From Ectocarpus siliculosus (Eukaryota; Sar; Phaeophyceae; Ectocarpales; Ectocarpaceae), in the NCBI GenBank assembly GCA_000310025.1, contig FN649729.1, positions 5,350,515-5,414,514 of the forward strand: a DNA stretch of 64,000 nt, in the 5' to 3' direction. A model generated the notes under the pieces. It saw only the letters and a list, made by a program, of their open reading frames with translations, was not told where the DNA came from and ran no database searches. Both the position numbers and the translations under genes were made by a program. Each line of letters starts with the position of its first letter. Within the stretch, counting starts at the first letter, position 1. Below are positions 26,801 to 47,917 of this stretch, in pieces.

Positions 26801-29800
26801 TCGATGGACCAGAGTCGCTTGCCGGCGCCCTTGTTGCGGAGGAGGGGCAGCATCGCGACAACAATGTAAAGAACTACTTTATCGAAAAAAAATTTTCACA
26901 GAAAATTTCAGCAACTGTTTCAACGTCCATCAAGACACTACAAAAATCTGCACGACATTGGAACAAAGCTTCAGAACAACTCAAGACCCCAAGGACCAAC
27001 AATACAATAACCATCAATCAAAACCAATCAATACCTCGTGAGAATTCAAGGGAAAACAAATCAGCTGGAAATGTCAGTGCCGACCCAAACCAACACAGAG
27101 AGAGTTTGAACTCAACACGCCGTCAGTTGAGGTTAGGTTATTGTTGCCTCCAACACGGAACGAAATGGTAAATGTCCATCCAACCAATATAACGCTACGC
27201 ATAGTTTCTTTCACGCTTTCTTGAGTTCTTCTACTTTCCACGTAGTACCGTCGCTCCCAGTGTCTGACAACCAACTCAAGAGCACCCGTCAGGGCAAGAC
27301 ACACAGAAAACAATCCTTCATTCAGGTGGCAAGACAGTTTGAACGCGACCTGTCTTCAGCCGTCCTTCCGCCAAAGTTACCCGCGAACAAATAAATCCCT
27401 ACAAAGTTCACACAAAACGAGGGAATACACACGCTCCGTCGAATATCCAACTCCCGACCTACTAGAAACTGGTGACTCATGCATGCAGACCACCGGGCTG
27501 TCGCGCGGACGAAACTGTCGTTGGCGTACTGCCAATATTCGACAAGGGAAGATTCGATCGCGCAAGATATAGTGACGGGTCATGCGTGAAACTCCGGACG
27601 AAACGTTGTTAACAATGATTGTTCCCCAAGACACACGATGTACATGTATGCAGGCAACGAAGGTCACCTGAAGAAGGAAGACGTCGTAGTTGTCCAAGTG
27701 CGGCCCAACCGAGCCGCCCTTGGGGGCGTAGCTGACCATGACGTCATCCACCCGCCACGACGGAATGAACTGAAACTTCATCAGTAAGTCCGACACCTGC
27801 AAGACCAACGGACACCGTCATGGCAATTGTGGCGTGAGCGTGGAAGAGAAGGGGAGAGGATTGTGCCGCATTGTTTCGCCGTTGTTATGAGCACACCCGT
27901 GTCCTTTTCTGAAAACAAACACACCTGACCGAGACAGGCGAAAGAAAGCGTACCGGCAGTAAAGACAGAACAACGAACTTCTGTACGATCATGCATCAAC
28001 AACGGCGGTGCCTATTTCATAGCAGACGAAGAAGAAAGCATGATAATAAATAAAAATTAACCTCGTGCTCTGCTGGAAGGTCTGTGCTGAGATCATAACG
28101 CATTCATTCGTAGCACCTTCATTGTAACAAAATGACGTGTCACCCCACAATCGTTGCAGTGCCGGCAATGACCTCAGATTCAAACGAAAAAAAGAAAAGG
28201 AGAGCTCTACATTGGCTTGAGTCCATGTCGCCCATCCCTGTCGAATCAGCTCACCTCAGGCACGTGCCGGTTGACCTCGTTCACCAGCAGAGTCCAGTGC
28301 GTCTCGCCAAGGTTGGAAAACATCTGAGAAGACAACATCGACAACAAGATTAGAGGTTCGCGACGAAATCAAAAACGATAGGCAAGTGTGAGAGGGGGAT
28401 GAGCTGTAGTCCGAACACAAAGACAGCCCAACCAGCAGCCCGATTTTCGCCGGGAAAGCATGACCACCGTGGGAAAACAACCCCCGGCTGTGTCGACCAA
28501 AACGGCCAAAAACGTCTGAACGCCGTCGTCGCAGAACCCATACACGTTTGCGCGCACGTCCGTCGGACATGGCCTTGACACGAGACGTCCGTCGGACATG
28601 GCCTTGAAACGAGAGAGGATGGAACGGCGTAAGGACACACACATACTCGCGACAGTTCCCCTGGAAAGTAGACGCTCGGAAAAGGTGTACCTGACGCAGC
28701 CACGCCCATTCAACGAGAACTACTGTAAAACACGCAAGATAACGGCCCCACACACCATACCGCTAAATAGGAGGACGACAGAAGACGTTTCACCCCACCA
28801 CAAAAACACACGGGGTGAGACCTGTACAAGCCAAAATGTAAACACCGGGGTGTGCTTTCTTGCGTACACTTACTGCCTTAGGGCCCCTCGCCGCTCTTAA
28901 AACCAAGTAATTAACACAACAGCGTAAGCACACGTCGCGGAATGGCTCCTTGTTGCACATGAGCAACTGCTGTCCCAGATCCAAAAATGCACCTTCTCTT
29001 CGAACGGGCCGTGCTCCACTTCCCAGTCTTTGCCTGCGTTGTCGACGTATCTCCCTCCCGTCACGACGCGAGCCTCGACATCTGGGCAGCAGGATAGCCC
29101 CGCCAACTCGTCCTTGGTCAGGATAGTCTCAAACCTATACTGGTACAAACACAAGGCCGAGGGGGGGGGGGGGGTGTCCTCAATCGGTCGGTGCCTACGA
29201 TGATCATTTTATCGTCGGCCTCACACCATTCGTTCTGAGGCGGGGGGGGTAGGTCGGAAATGATGGCGGGAGCATGACAGCAGTATCCAGTGGTAGATAT
29301 TTACGAAATTCAGTTGGATGAAAATAGTTGGGACGAAGAGGAACGCACGTTACTTTGCAGTGATGCCGCGAGAGCGCGAGGAGACCATTTTCGGGAGTGG
29401 AAGGCTGTCACCTTTAAAATTGTGTGCATGCAATGATGCATTTCAGCTGCTGCTGTATTAATAGTTCCTTTCCTCAATTAGATTCACTGCAGGCCACAGC
29501 AGCGACCACCCAGTCACACGGTATCTCCCACGGTACCTCACAGTGATCTCCCACGGTACCTCACAGCGCCGTCGAATTGTGTTCGCGTTGTTGGCGGCAA
29601 GGCCGCATGTTTTTTTTTTTTTTTTGTTCTTCACTTTAAATCAGCGCTCACAGCACTACAGTGCCGTTTATTCCAACCCGTGGTCACACAGAAGAGCCTC
29701 TCTCTACCCTCCCCTCCTGCGGTACTTCGCCTTCAATTTTTAGTGCGAGAAGAGTTCAGCACTCTCTTCCCTCTGTGTACACACGAACTAGCGCTATCCA

Positions 29801-30954
29801 CTTGGCCAGGAGCGGAAGCGAGAGAAAAACTCACTTTGCAAGAAAAGCTCGCCTACGCCGGGATTCGAACCCCTGACCTGACCTCTAGAAGGTTACGAAG
29901 CTACCAACTAGACCACCGGGGCGACCGGCGATATGATACTTCCTGCCGGTTTGTGCCCTGGCTGTCATGGGACACAATCTATTTGCCGCGGGAGGCAACC
30001 CACAGCTGCCGAGCAGCAAGCGCGGCAAACTTTGATTCAGGGGCGTACTGAAAACCGAAACAGCAGCATTGGGTGAATACCAACGCATTCGACGCATACG
30101 TCGGAGTGCAACCGCACCGCACGCAGGGACGACTGACTCTAGAAATTATTTCTGCGTTCGAAATTCAAATACATGTCCCGTGTGATGTGCCTGCTTCAGA
30201 GCGATAAATGTACTCTAAAAGTGTTCCAAATGGAGCCGCCGTGCCACCATACCACGCGCAACCTTCCGATACGACGGCGCGTATGTAACTACATGTCATG
30301 TGTAGCGGCAGAGAGACACAGCAGCAGTATCGTACATCCGTACCGCGTTGAATATCACCCCCCCCCCCCCTTTGAGAATACGTTCGAAGACGTACACACG
30401 AGACATGCGGCGAGTCGTTTTCGTGCCTGACAGAATCAACCAGATGGGAGGAGATGTTGTTGTACACGTACCCTCCACCAGTTAGCCTTAGAAACACCCA
30501 AGGTTCCTCAAAATGCACGGTCGAGCTTCGCACTTGAGGGTGGCTTGTGGGAGTCGGTACCTGCCGCCATGTGAGACATCTTGGTCATGCCCATTGGGCG
30601 AAGCAATCCACGTCATACATTTGAAAGGACGGATACGTATCTCTGCCAGCATTGTGCTGCTGTCTCTCACCCTTTGACCGCTTGGCGAATTAGCAGGGGC
30701 TTCTTCTGCCAAAACTCAGCAAGGAAACGATCGTGGTCCTCTTCGCTGAACCCTTGCCATACTTCCGCCGTCGCCACCTCCCCCACAGCACTCTCAACAG
30801 TAGCTGCAGCAGCGCCTCTCGGCGCTCCGAATCTGCTGCTGACCTGCGGCGCTCGCGAGTCACATGATGTACGCGCCAGAGGAGTAGTCACGAAGGCGCG
30901 TGCCTGCCACGCCGACGACAGCGGCACCAGCAACGGGAGGATCTTTGGAGACAT
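23817..30954 (-). CDS. JmjC/cupin ribosomal oxygenase, YcfD type, probably organelle-targeted
   Basis: Ten exons, all phase-consistent: 30954-30671, 29134-28993, 28323-28255, 27796-27668, 26829-26713, 26269-26195, 25766-25625, 25011-24897, 24457-24234, 24013-23817. They total 1,494 nt, 497 codons plus TGA. The N-terminus (about 45 residues, MSPKILPLLVPLSSAWQARA, few acids, many Arg, Ser and Ala) looks like a mitochondrial or plastid presequence. The core follows the Cupin_4/YcfD family: FWQKKPLLIRQA, HWTLLVNEVNRHVPE, then DDVMVSYAPKGGSVGPHLD with the H-x-D iron ligands. Next come LEPGDALYLPPRLAHYGV with the distal His, and CMTYSVGFRAPS. The C-terminal region has a Gly/Ser insert (SESGGGAGSGDG) and ends GYLYPADD. 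Bacterial YcfD hydroxylates an arginine of ribosomal protein L16 using Fe(II) and 2-oxoglutarate; organellar L16 is the obvious candidate substrate here (inference). The gene is head to head with the PI 4-kinase gene. Confidence 0.9.
24700..24850. repeat. CAG/CAA-rich microsatellite patch in intron
   Basis: (CAG)n at about 24703-24732 and again at about 24827-24848, with CCACC-rich sequence between, inside the intron between exons 24897-25011 and 24234-24457 of the cupin gene. Confidence 0.85.
25437..25624. repeat. CTCT/CTGT simple repeat abutting a donor site
   Basis: About 190 bp of TCTC and TCTG units (GAGA/CAGA in gene orientation) that begin immediately after exon 25625-25766 of the cupin gene; the donor GTGAGAGG is itself the first repeat unit. 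Frames of Arg-Glu repeats across it are artefacts. Confidence 0.9.
28556..28613. repeat. 29-bp tandem duplication in intron
   Basis: ACGTCCGTCGGACATGGCCTTGACACGAG repeated once with one difference; each unit includes the palindrome TCCGTCGGA. It lies in the intron between exons 28993-29134 and 28255-28323 of the cupin gene. Confidence 0.85.
29610..29926 (-). mobile_element. tRNA-derived SINE-like element
   Basis: In minus orientation the element starts with a tRNA-like head: TGGTCTAGTTGG (29904-29915) fits the Pol III A box and GGTTCGAATCC (29861-29871) is a perfect B box. After a body of about 220 bp it ends in a run of 16 A (T run at 29610-29625). Head, body and A-tail in that order are the structure of a SINE. 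The acceptor stem pairs badly, so this is not a functional tRNA gene. No clear target duplication was seen. It lies in the first intron of the cupin gene, in the same orientation as the gene. Confidence 0.65.
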
Positions 30955-32703
30955 GAGGGGTGCTCTCGTGTAACCTTTGACTCCCCTGCTGCTTGTCGTC
31001 GTACGATGGCACTTCGGCACTGCACCGCCGTGTGTTGCAGGAACAAACCAGGAAATAATGTGTTGGGGGTCTGCAACCAGGTCAGGTTCAGCGACAACAA
31101 TGGGGTATACCCCATATATGCAGTTCGCGATTCCCCCGTCCCTGTCGAATCTGAAATCACGTTGCGTTCGTCCCTGTCGCTCTCTCTTCACAGCTCATTG
31201 CCAACACGCGTTCGAGGAGGGGGAGATAGAGAGAGGAGGTCCAGTGCTTCGGATCCTCGAAAGTGTGCTAGAAAATCGAGCGCGAGGCTCCAGAGCAGCG
31301 GGAAAGCTGCCCTCGTCTTTCTCTTTCCCTTGCATGACCACAACCGGCTGAGTGTGTGTTGGTGCGCGGCTCCTGCTGCCGCCAACATCATCGCAACGGT
31401 CACGACGGCTGCTGGAGGCCGTGCAGGAGAAAGGGAGATAATCTTTGTTGCTGTTGGCGTGGGTGGCGGTGGCCAGGCGCGGCCTGGAGGATGATTATCC
31501 AAGCAGGAAATGCTGTGGCAGCATGGATTTACCTCTGGATGACCTTCCAGCTTGGCTTCTACGAGTCGACGGACCTCCTTCCACGAGTGAGCGACTACAG
31601 TAGCAGCACAACAGCAGCAGTACAACAGTACGGCACAGCAGCATCCGTTTATCCTGCAGGTTCATCGTTGCCGTGATGACGCAGCTTAGTTGAAGCAAGA
31701 ACCTCTTGTGCTGCTGCGTTGTTGTTCGCTCTCAAGCGTGGTTCACTGCCGGGTTCTTATCGTCAACGAGCGTCACCAAAAACGTTGGACAGGCCCAACA
31801 TCAACTCTAGGCAACATGTGCAAGTATGCCATCTCGTCTTGCGGTTGGCGTCGGTGGCATATCCTACAGCTGTACTGTACTGCCACCGCCCACTTCGGCT
31901 TCCAATATCCCCAGCAATCCTCCACTTCCAAGATTTGCAGTGTTGCTATCGTTGTTCAAATGTTTAAATAACGACGTGAACACTACTTTTTCTAAATCGT
32001 TAGTCCGTGTTTTGACGTTTTTGACGTGACACGCGGCAGCACCTTTGCCCGTTCGACCAACTACTGTAGTCTCGTTGTTGTAGCTCACGAACGTTGCCGC
32101 GAGGCGAATCTCGAACACTGCTGACTCCTGCAGATGACTAGCTGCTGCGAGACGGAAGGATGTGCACATTGTAGCAGCTGGCGCCCTAGCGTTTGCGTAT
32201 GTATATGCTGCGACGAGGCGGGCGGCGTGACGATGATTGCTTGACTTGACACCACCAGCAGAGTGATGACTACAGTCAGTACTGCTGTGTCATGACCGAC
32301 TTTGTACGCCGTGGCTCCAAATGCTCAAGTCTCATTCTCAAAAACTATTCCGAAGATGGTGCCACAGCGGGAAATCTGACGTGCACGTGGTGTGCTCTGC
32401 GCGAAGTAACCTTTTTTTTTTATCAGTCAAGTGTATTTTGGAAGCCCGGAAGACGAACGACCCTTGGAGACTGACCGTGACGGACCGCGGACGTCGCCGC
32501 GATTTTCGCCGCAAGTCAGCTCTACCCTGGGCATATTCCCCCGTGATTTTGTCGTATGGAGATATGATTAAACGGAAAATTAACACCCATCTCTTGCACA
32601 TGCTTCGTTTCGACGCTCAAGATACGTAAAGAGTAGACTCAGCCTGTACGTGCGCAATTGAAACGCCGAATATATCGCCAAACAAACGCCCTGACAAGCT
32701 GCC
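30955..32703. other. Divergent intergenic region (cupin gene / PI 4-kinase)
   Basis: About 1.75 kb between the minus-strand ATG at 30954 and the plus-strand ATG at 32704, which must hold both promoters. Two exon-like minus-strand patches are visible: SAVFEIRLAATF at about 32093-32131 (acceptor CTGCAG, donor GTGAGC) and EVRRLVEAKLEGHPE at about 31534-31578 (donor GTAAAT). They may be alternative upstream exons of the cupin gene or a small separate gene; I cannot join them. A GCA-rich patch lies near 31600-31640. Confidence 0.4.
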
Positions 32704-41693
<8,990 letters not shown>

Positions 41694-43892
41694 ATCGGCT
41701 GGCCAATCTGCTGGGGGAAGCCATCGGCTCTCTTGACCATCGGCTCTCTTGACCATCGGCTCTCTTGTTCAAGTATCAAAGGATCAAGGAACAGTACTCG
41801 TAGCTGCAGGTCTGGGGGAAGTCAGCGGTTACGTTTTTGGTGGGTTCCCACATGGGGTGCACGCGAACCATGCTGAATTTTCAACCAGCATGCGAGGAAT
41901 TCATTCTTGCGGCATTAGAGCCGCACCTCTATAGTTCTGTAAACCTTAGTCTTTGTTCGCTGGGAATAGGCCCATTGGTTCGCCTAACTGTCGTGGTCGT
42001 TCGCCAAGGATGGTTCGGAGTCCGGTACTACAGGTTATTCGGAGTTTACAGGTACCATGGTATGTGGGCTGGGTTGTCAAGGGTGGGCTACGAAGAACCC
42101 TCGATTGCGAAGCCCGAAGCCTCGTTCACTGCGTTGCAGGTATGTACTGTAGAGAAACGTAGATGATCGACGATCTCCCTCCCGACAGGTCTCTATCAAT
42201 TTGCTAGGCAGAAGACATTGTGACTCGCTGAGTGCGTGAGGGCGAGCCGCCTCTGCAGAATGTAAATTTCCTAGGGCACTATAGGTAACAATGTAACAAT
42301 CGTCGGGAGATTGTCGAGAGCTTCGGAGATAGATAAGGCAGATCTGAACGGGATCCTGTAGCGAGGTGGATCAGATACACTACCAGTGGCCTTGGTCAGT
42401 GTTTCGACCCATGCGGTAGCCGCCGATTGTAGACTCGAGGCTCGGCAGCAGACTCCCTTTCTTTACCATCGAGTCCTCCTTATGAAGGAATTGGTGCCAC
42501 AAGTGAGAACTGCCCAGTGCGAGCGCCAAATTACGGACAAGGTTTACCAGTAGCTGAGCCATAGGGTTTTGAAATTCGCCAGGGGTAAGGATATGGAGTT
42601 CACGCTCCCTTTCATGCTGAGAGTCCCGTTGTTCGTGGCTACTCTTGTCTTCACTTCGGGAAACTTTCATCGAGCATCATCGTCCAACCGTGGACAGCTT
42701 GGGAATGCATGGTCGTGGGGATGTGTGTTTTCGTAAGGAAAGGAGGATGCTGTACGGCCAGAGCTTGTTCTGGCCCTGCTGTGTTTGAGTGCTTTCAAGC
42801 CCGGCATGAAGCGAATCATTCTGTGCTACGACTCGACACAACAACACCACACTTGAGGTGGACTGCCTGCTTGGGTAGTGTACGCCTGCTTCATTCAGAG
42901 GACTCGCGTTCGCGAAGAAGACAAAAGCGTCTTGAGAGGGCCAAGCGGTAGCCCAAATGATCACAGTTTCACAGATTGTTACGACTATCTTGTTTTGGCG
43001 CAAGCAGAACTTACGGTGATCTGCCCCGGATGCGGGCATGACATATGTATGTACGCATGCCTTCGTCCGCCCTTGTGACGTGCTGCGCCAGGAGGATCCA
43101 ACGTTTTGGTCACAAAATGAACCTCCCTCGTGAAACGGGTTTTCTGTCAGATGTTGGAAGATTGTTGTGTTTGTTGTTCTTCTGCCGCTGCGCAAGGGAG
43201 CAGCATGGTGCACACACCATGACCATGACCATCGGTCATGATTAAAACAGAGTGTCACAGAGTACATTTTGCTGCTGCAAAATCGCTAGTCTAAGCTTCG
43301 CGACAGAAATTACCTACGCGTATGCATAAGCCTCTGGTAGAGGCAATCCGTATTTTCCGAAGCCAGGAAGAGGAGCAAGGCCATCGTCGGGTTGTGTTCT
43401 CGCCGACACCAGGCCAATCCCGCTTGATGCTCTGAGACTCGAAATCCCAGACCTCCCTGGTGTATCTTTAACAGACCGCCGAGGTCTGGAAGGGGTTGCG
43501 CCCAAGAAGCAGTGAACTCTACTCTATTTATTACATAATATCAAGTGACTCCGTTTTCGCAGGCCGACGCTGACTTCCGACCGGCGAGAACGTGGCACTT
43601 TGTACGAACTAAAAAAGATGCACATCGTGACACAAAAAAGACTCAGACGACGGCTGTTCCGTGACTTGATTGGCAAAAGATACCCTTCACGCGGGATTTT
43701 TTTGCTATTTTTTCATGAACGAGCAAAAATATAAGGTAATACTAACGGGCCAATCGCCGTCTTCCACTTGATTGATGTCACAAAAAAAAGCAGCTGAAAA
43801 AAAGGGAAGATCTTCGTTGCGAAACCACACCCTCCACATTTTCCCACTCCTTCCGTCCACTCCCGCACTCAGCAAGCTTCATCCAGTTTACC
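41694..43892. other. 3' UTR and spacer after PI 4-kinase
   Basis: It begins with three 16-bp tandem copies of ACCATCGGCTCTCTTG at about 41717-41765. The rest contains no convincing exon. A 96-codon minus frame at 42380-42670 (GSSHLWHQFLHKEDSMVKKG) has protein-like composition but no recognised family. CATGGT/ACCATG palindromic bits lie near 43203-43235. Confidence 0.4.
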
Positions 43893-45134
43893 ATGATCCA
43901 CGACCGCGCCCGCCTCGCCACCACACGGAGCGCACACGATAGACACCTCTCACGGGCCTACTGGGTGAGCTTTTGTCGTGCCCCTCGCCCTCCGCGCCGC
44001 GGTTCGTTGGTCGAAGAACCGAGCCAAAGACGCCCTGTTCTCCCACCTCTCCTGACCTACTGTACCCACCGCCAAACACCTCCAGTTTTGACCCTCAAGA
44101 TCGAGCATTGCCCAATTTCCAACAGCAGTCAATGGTTCTATCTGGTGAGAAACAGCCTGGCCCTACTCGCGGTGGGGTTGAAGATGCAGGCCTCGGCAGA
44201 GTATCTGCTGTTTTCCCAAAGGGAAGGTGCCACAGACGGCGGCGGGTCAAATCAGGTGAGAAATGATATGGACATGAACGAACATACAGCAGTAGGCGCC
44301 CTTTGTTCCTCCCTGATCTCTCCTCTCAGACCTCTCAGAACTCTCTGGATTCTCGCCCTCCATTGCCCCGGCGTTGAGGGCATGGCGGCGAAGATAGAGA
44401 GAGGTGCATCACCGCCCTCTGGGCTGTCGACTTTTTGTTCTTGTGGGGGAGGACGGTGGGCAGGGCAGCACAACAGAATTCATCCGCTCTACAGGATCTG
44501 GAAAAATCGAGAGGGAAGCGAGCCGCTTTTTTCATCGACAGAAACTGCTTTGCTGCTTGAAGAACCTTCTACTGCTAGACTAATTACATGTACCGCCGAT
44601 GATGTTCGCGGGCGTACATGTAGCTCTGCATTAGTAGCAAAGAAGGATCCATGGTGTCTTTGCCGTGAATGTACGTACTGTAGTCAGCCTCATCCTTTCG
44701 CGGGGGTGAACAATGGCAGTGTCGTGGACACAACGGGAGGCGTGCCAACGAGCGGATGCTGAACCAAAGCAAACGCAGCAGCTGCCGCCCTTGAATCAAA
44801 TAATCCTCCGATCTTGTGCGGCTAGCCCCATGTAATGTGGAATCTTCAGGAATGCTGCCCGTGTGTGGGAACAACCTCATGTCCGCCCCTGTCCTCCTCT
44901 CTCCACTTATTCCACTGTCAGACTCTCACACTGCTGTGAGCTCCACGCCCTGCTTGCCACCCACCTCTCCTCTCCTTTTCAGCGGCCTTCGGCGGCGGAT
45001 GATTCGAGCAAATCATTCAACGCCGTCCCTGGTGGCGTACAAACTACCAACGAAGAGAGACGGCCCAGCCCGTTCGCCCTCCTCTCTGGTTCGCCATTCT
45101 TGAGTAAGCGCCCCGCCGCGTCTCATAGAAGCTA
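43893..45134 (+). CDS. Candidate Ser/Pro-rich protein gene, weak
   Basis: A possible gene with ATG at 43893 and TAG at 45132-45134. The best-supported pieces are an exon ending at about 44254 (SAEYLLFSQREGATDGGGSN before GTGAGA) and a last exon from about 44985 (acceptor CTTTTCAG, reading RPSAADDSSKSFNAVPGGVQ). They share phase 0. The first 250 bases are open in two frames and I cannot choose between them; the second frame reads SPDLLYPPPNTSSFDPQDRA. No domain is recognised. The 289-codon continuous frame at 43893-44762 may be a chance read-through of the intron. Confidence 0.3.
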
Positions 45135-47917
45135 GAGTTTCTGCATGGCCAGTACCCACTCTCAGCCGAGAGTGTGCCACAGGCAAGGTGCACACAGATT
45201 TGGAGCTCAATCAAGGATGCATGAGAAACTGCGCAAGTGCTGATGATCCGTGCGACGTATGCATAGATCCGGGTGATCTGATCCGACTGCTGCTGTGTGC
45301 GTCTCAGCTTTTCAGCAACCTAACCGCTGCTGTGCAAAATCGCGGCGCAAGATGACAAGGAATGTAGGATAACCTTCCATATATTACGTATCTACCCATG
45401 CTCGCTGAAGGGTGACCACACACCAGGACTCTGCGAGAGAGCTGTGCAACACGCAACGACACTTCAAACTTTAATTCCGCCGCATTTCTCCATCTATCTG
45501 TCTCCTGTCCGTGTTGCAGGGCAGACAAAGCCAAGCCGAGGCCGGGGTGTGCGCCAGCTGAGGTGGCCTCTCGAGAATTAGTTCCTTGCCTGTGAGGTGA
45601 GAAGGGAAGCTCGGACACCGTGGTGACATGGTGGGTGGGTGGCATGGCCGTTTGTGGAGAAAGCTGAAGCACCAAACATGGCTACATATCCGGGTCGTGC
45701 GAGCGATGGAAATCTACGAAATCTCCGTTGTTCCGCCGGATGATTAGACTTCTCAATCAAGCACGTCAAGGAAGTTTTCCCGTTGTTCCGCCAGATCATT
45801 ATCCTCCCTCAAGGACATAACCACGCAAAGTTCGATGACGTGCAAGCCGTAGTTGCCATTGGTTCAACCTACAACATAGCTTTGTAGGGTGTAAGCTGGT
45901 GAGTGTTGTAGACTACGGCGTATGTATGTAGTACACGTACAGCAATACTAGCTGTATTCCAACGGACACCGCCCGCCTCGGTTATCTCGGTATGTATGCA
46001 TTTGGCTGCTTGCTCAGCACACGAGACAACAAATACACTAGTTAGGGTTCGGTCGGTTGCTGTTGTCGTAGCACCTAACCACCTGGCCTAAAGTATGCAC
46101 ACCCAGGGCCTTTGGGTTGCGTTCAACAGTCACTGAAAAACGCACGTACGTACGTGCTGTCCGATGCGACTCGGTAGCACCCTGCCAGACGTAGTGCTGT
46201 GATCGCACCGGCTGTAATCTCGCCGAAATCCCGGAGGTTGGGAGACCGGCAGGCTGTAATTTGGCAACTGACCGGGAAAGGGGCGGCTACACTCGATCCG
46301 CTCCGTCATCAACGTATGTACTCCGCCTGGTGCTTTCAGTCCGGTTCTCGACAAGCATCACTTTGGTACGTACTCTCCACAGGTGAAGTGACAGCCTCAC
46401 CTCCAGGATTCAGGAATCTGAAAAATGGTTTACTGCATAGCCAAACAAGCCACATCCGACTAAGGGCAATGCTAGGTGCTATGAGTGCATCGATACGAAC
46501 ACTGCCGCCACGCCTCAACAATCATCAACTCTACCCATGCGGGTGCCGCTCTCATTAAATAGTGTCCATCTTACGCGACAATCTCACCGTTCTTGTAGTC
46601 ATGTACTGGTACAGAGGAAACCACACGGATGCGAATCTATTCATAATCATCACCCAGCCAGCTTCCAGAAACGCGTGCTATCCGATACTATCTCCACCAG
46701 TGAGGCAAACCTTCCACCCTCCGTGGTTTCAGGAACAATTTCACTCATGATGCTCTTCTGGGCGTACGCACCAAGCAAGCACAAATGCTTTCCAAACCGA
46801 CAATATTCCTTCTATTACGGGCGCTCGTCAAACCGATCTCAAAGGTTTGGGCTACGGTTACTCGACAATTATGCGTGAGGATGGATACTCGTGTGGAAAA
46901 TCTACAAGTTACAGGGCTACCACGAGCTGTTCGGCGTCGGCATGATCCTCAGGCGCAAGAGCCGTCGGAGCAAGAGAGAGAAAGAGAGATGCGGAACGAA
47001 ATGCTATTGCTCTCCGGATCCCGCGAAACCCTTGGTCTCTCCGAAGCCTCTCTACATCAAACCTCGGAAGCACGGTGTGTGCTCTAACAAATCAACCGTT
47101 GTTTGCGTCCCTCCCTATCTATGCATAGAGCAGTGCATTCAAAGGCGGCAACGAACAAATAATTAAAAAAACTTCCAATCTAATCGGTGTGAAACCAGAG
47201 CGACAACAGCGTCTTCGGCGGCAGCTCGTCAACGTGGTAATCTCGCAATCCCGACAGTCCCAACTCATGGCCCTACAACATATCCCACACCTAACTATTT
47301 CCACAAATAAATGTAATACAAGAGACAGCCAGCACCATCAGTGTCGACAATTAGGAAAACTACGGCAACAAAGCACAAGAGGATGCTACGCCATGACAAG
47401 CAAGCCTATCATCGCCGTTGATCGGACGACTGGAATCAGTAGGACGGGTTTCCAGTGCCTTCGGATCAAGGAGCGACACGAGACGGACAGCATCAAGTGG
47501 ACGGCGGGACACTTGGGGTTAGGATCAGGCATAAACAAATGACGATAGGAGCTCGACACCGTAGGTTTGGCCGAGGTATTCTCGAATACCAGCCGCTCAC
47601 CGGCCGCAAAATGTCCCGAAAACAATTTAGGGAGGCATTTGCTTTGCAGAAGGCGGCGTCAAGACGAGCAGCCGTTGGACAACACGATCATAAAATGACT
47701 CTAGAGGGGACGCTGCTGCTACGCACGCATACAGAGCCGTGAAAACGGAGCTCATGAAAGTCAACGTCATCGGGGCATCGACAAGGGTGTATCACCGGTG
47801 GTACTGAATGACGTGCCCTCGCAGATATTATTACGCGACGAACGTCGAAGCGGGCCCATTCCCAACCAACCTCAAGTTATCCCACGCGCCAACATCAACA
47901 ACAAGCTCGTGACTTAC
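45135..47917. other. Spacer and unidentified 3' end of the WSC gene
   Basis: About 2.8 kb without a supportable gene. The minus-strand WSC gene ends its last recognised exon at 47918 with a GTAAGT donor in phase 1, so at least one further exon and the stop codon must lie here, but I could not identify them. A perfect palindrome GCACGTACGTACGTGC lies near 46142-46157, and a 20-bp imperfect direct repeat (GTTGTTCCGCCGGATGATTA) near 45727 and 45782. Plus frames at 46199-46558 and 47189-47742 look like chance openings. Confidence 0.4.
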
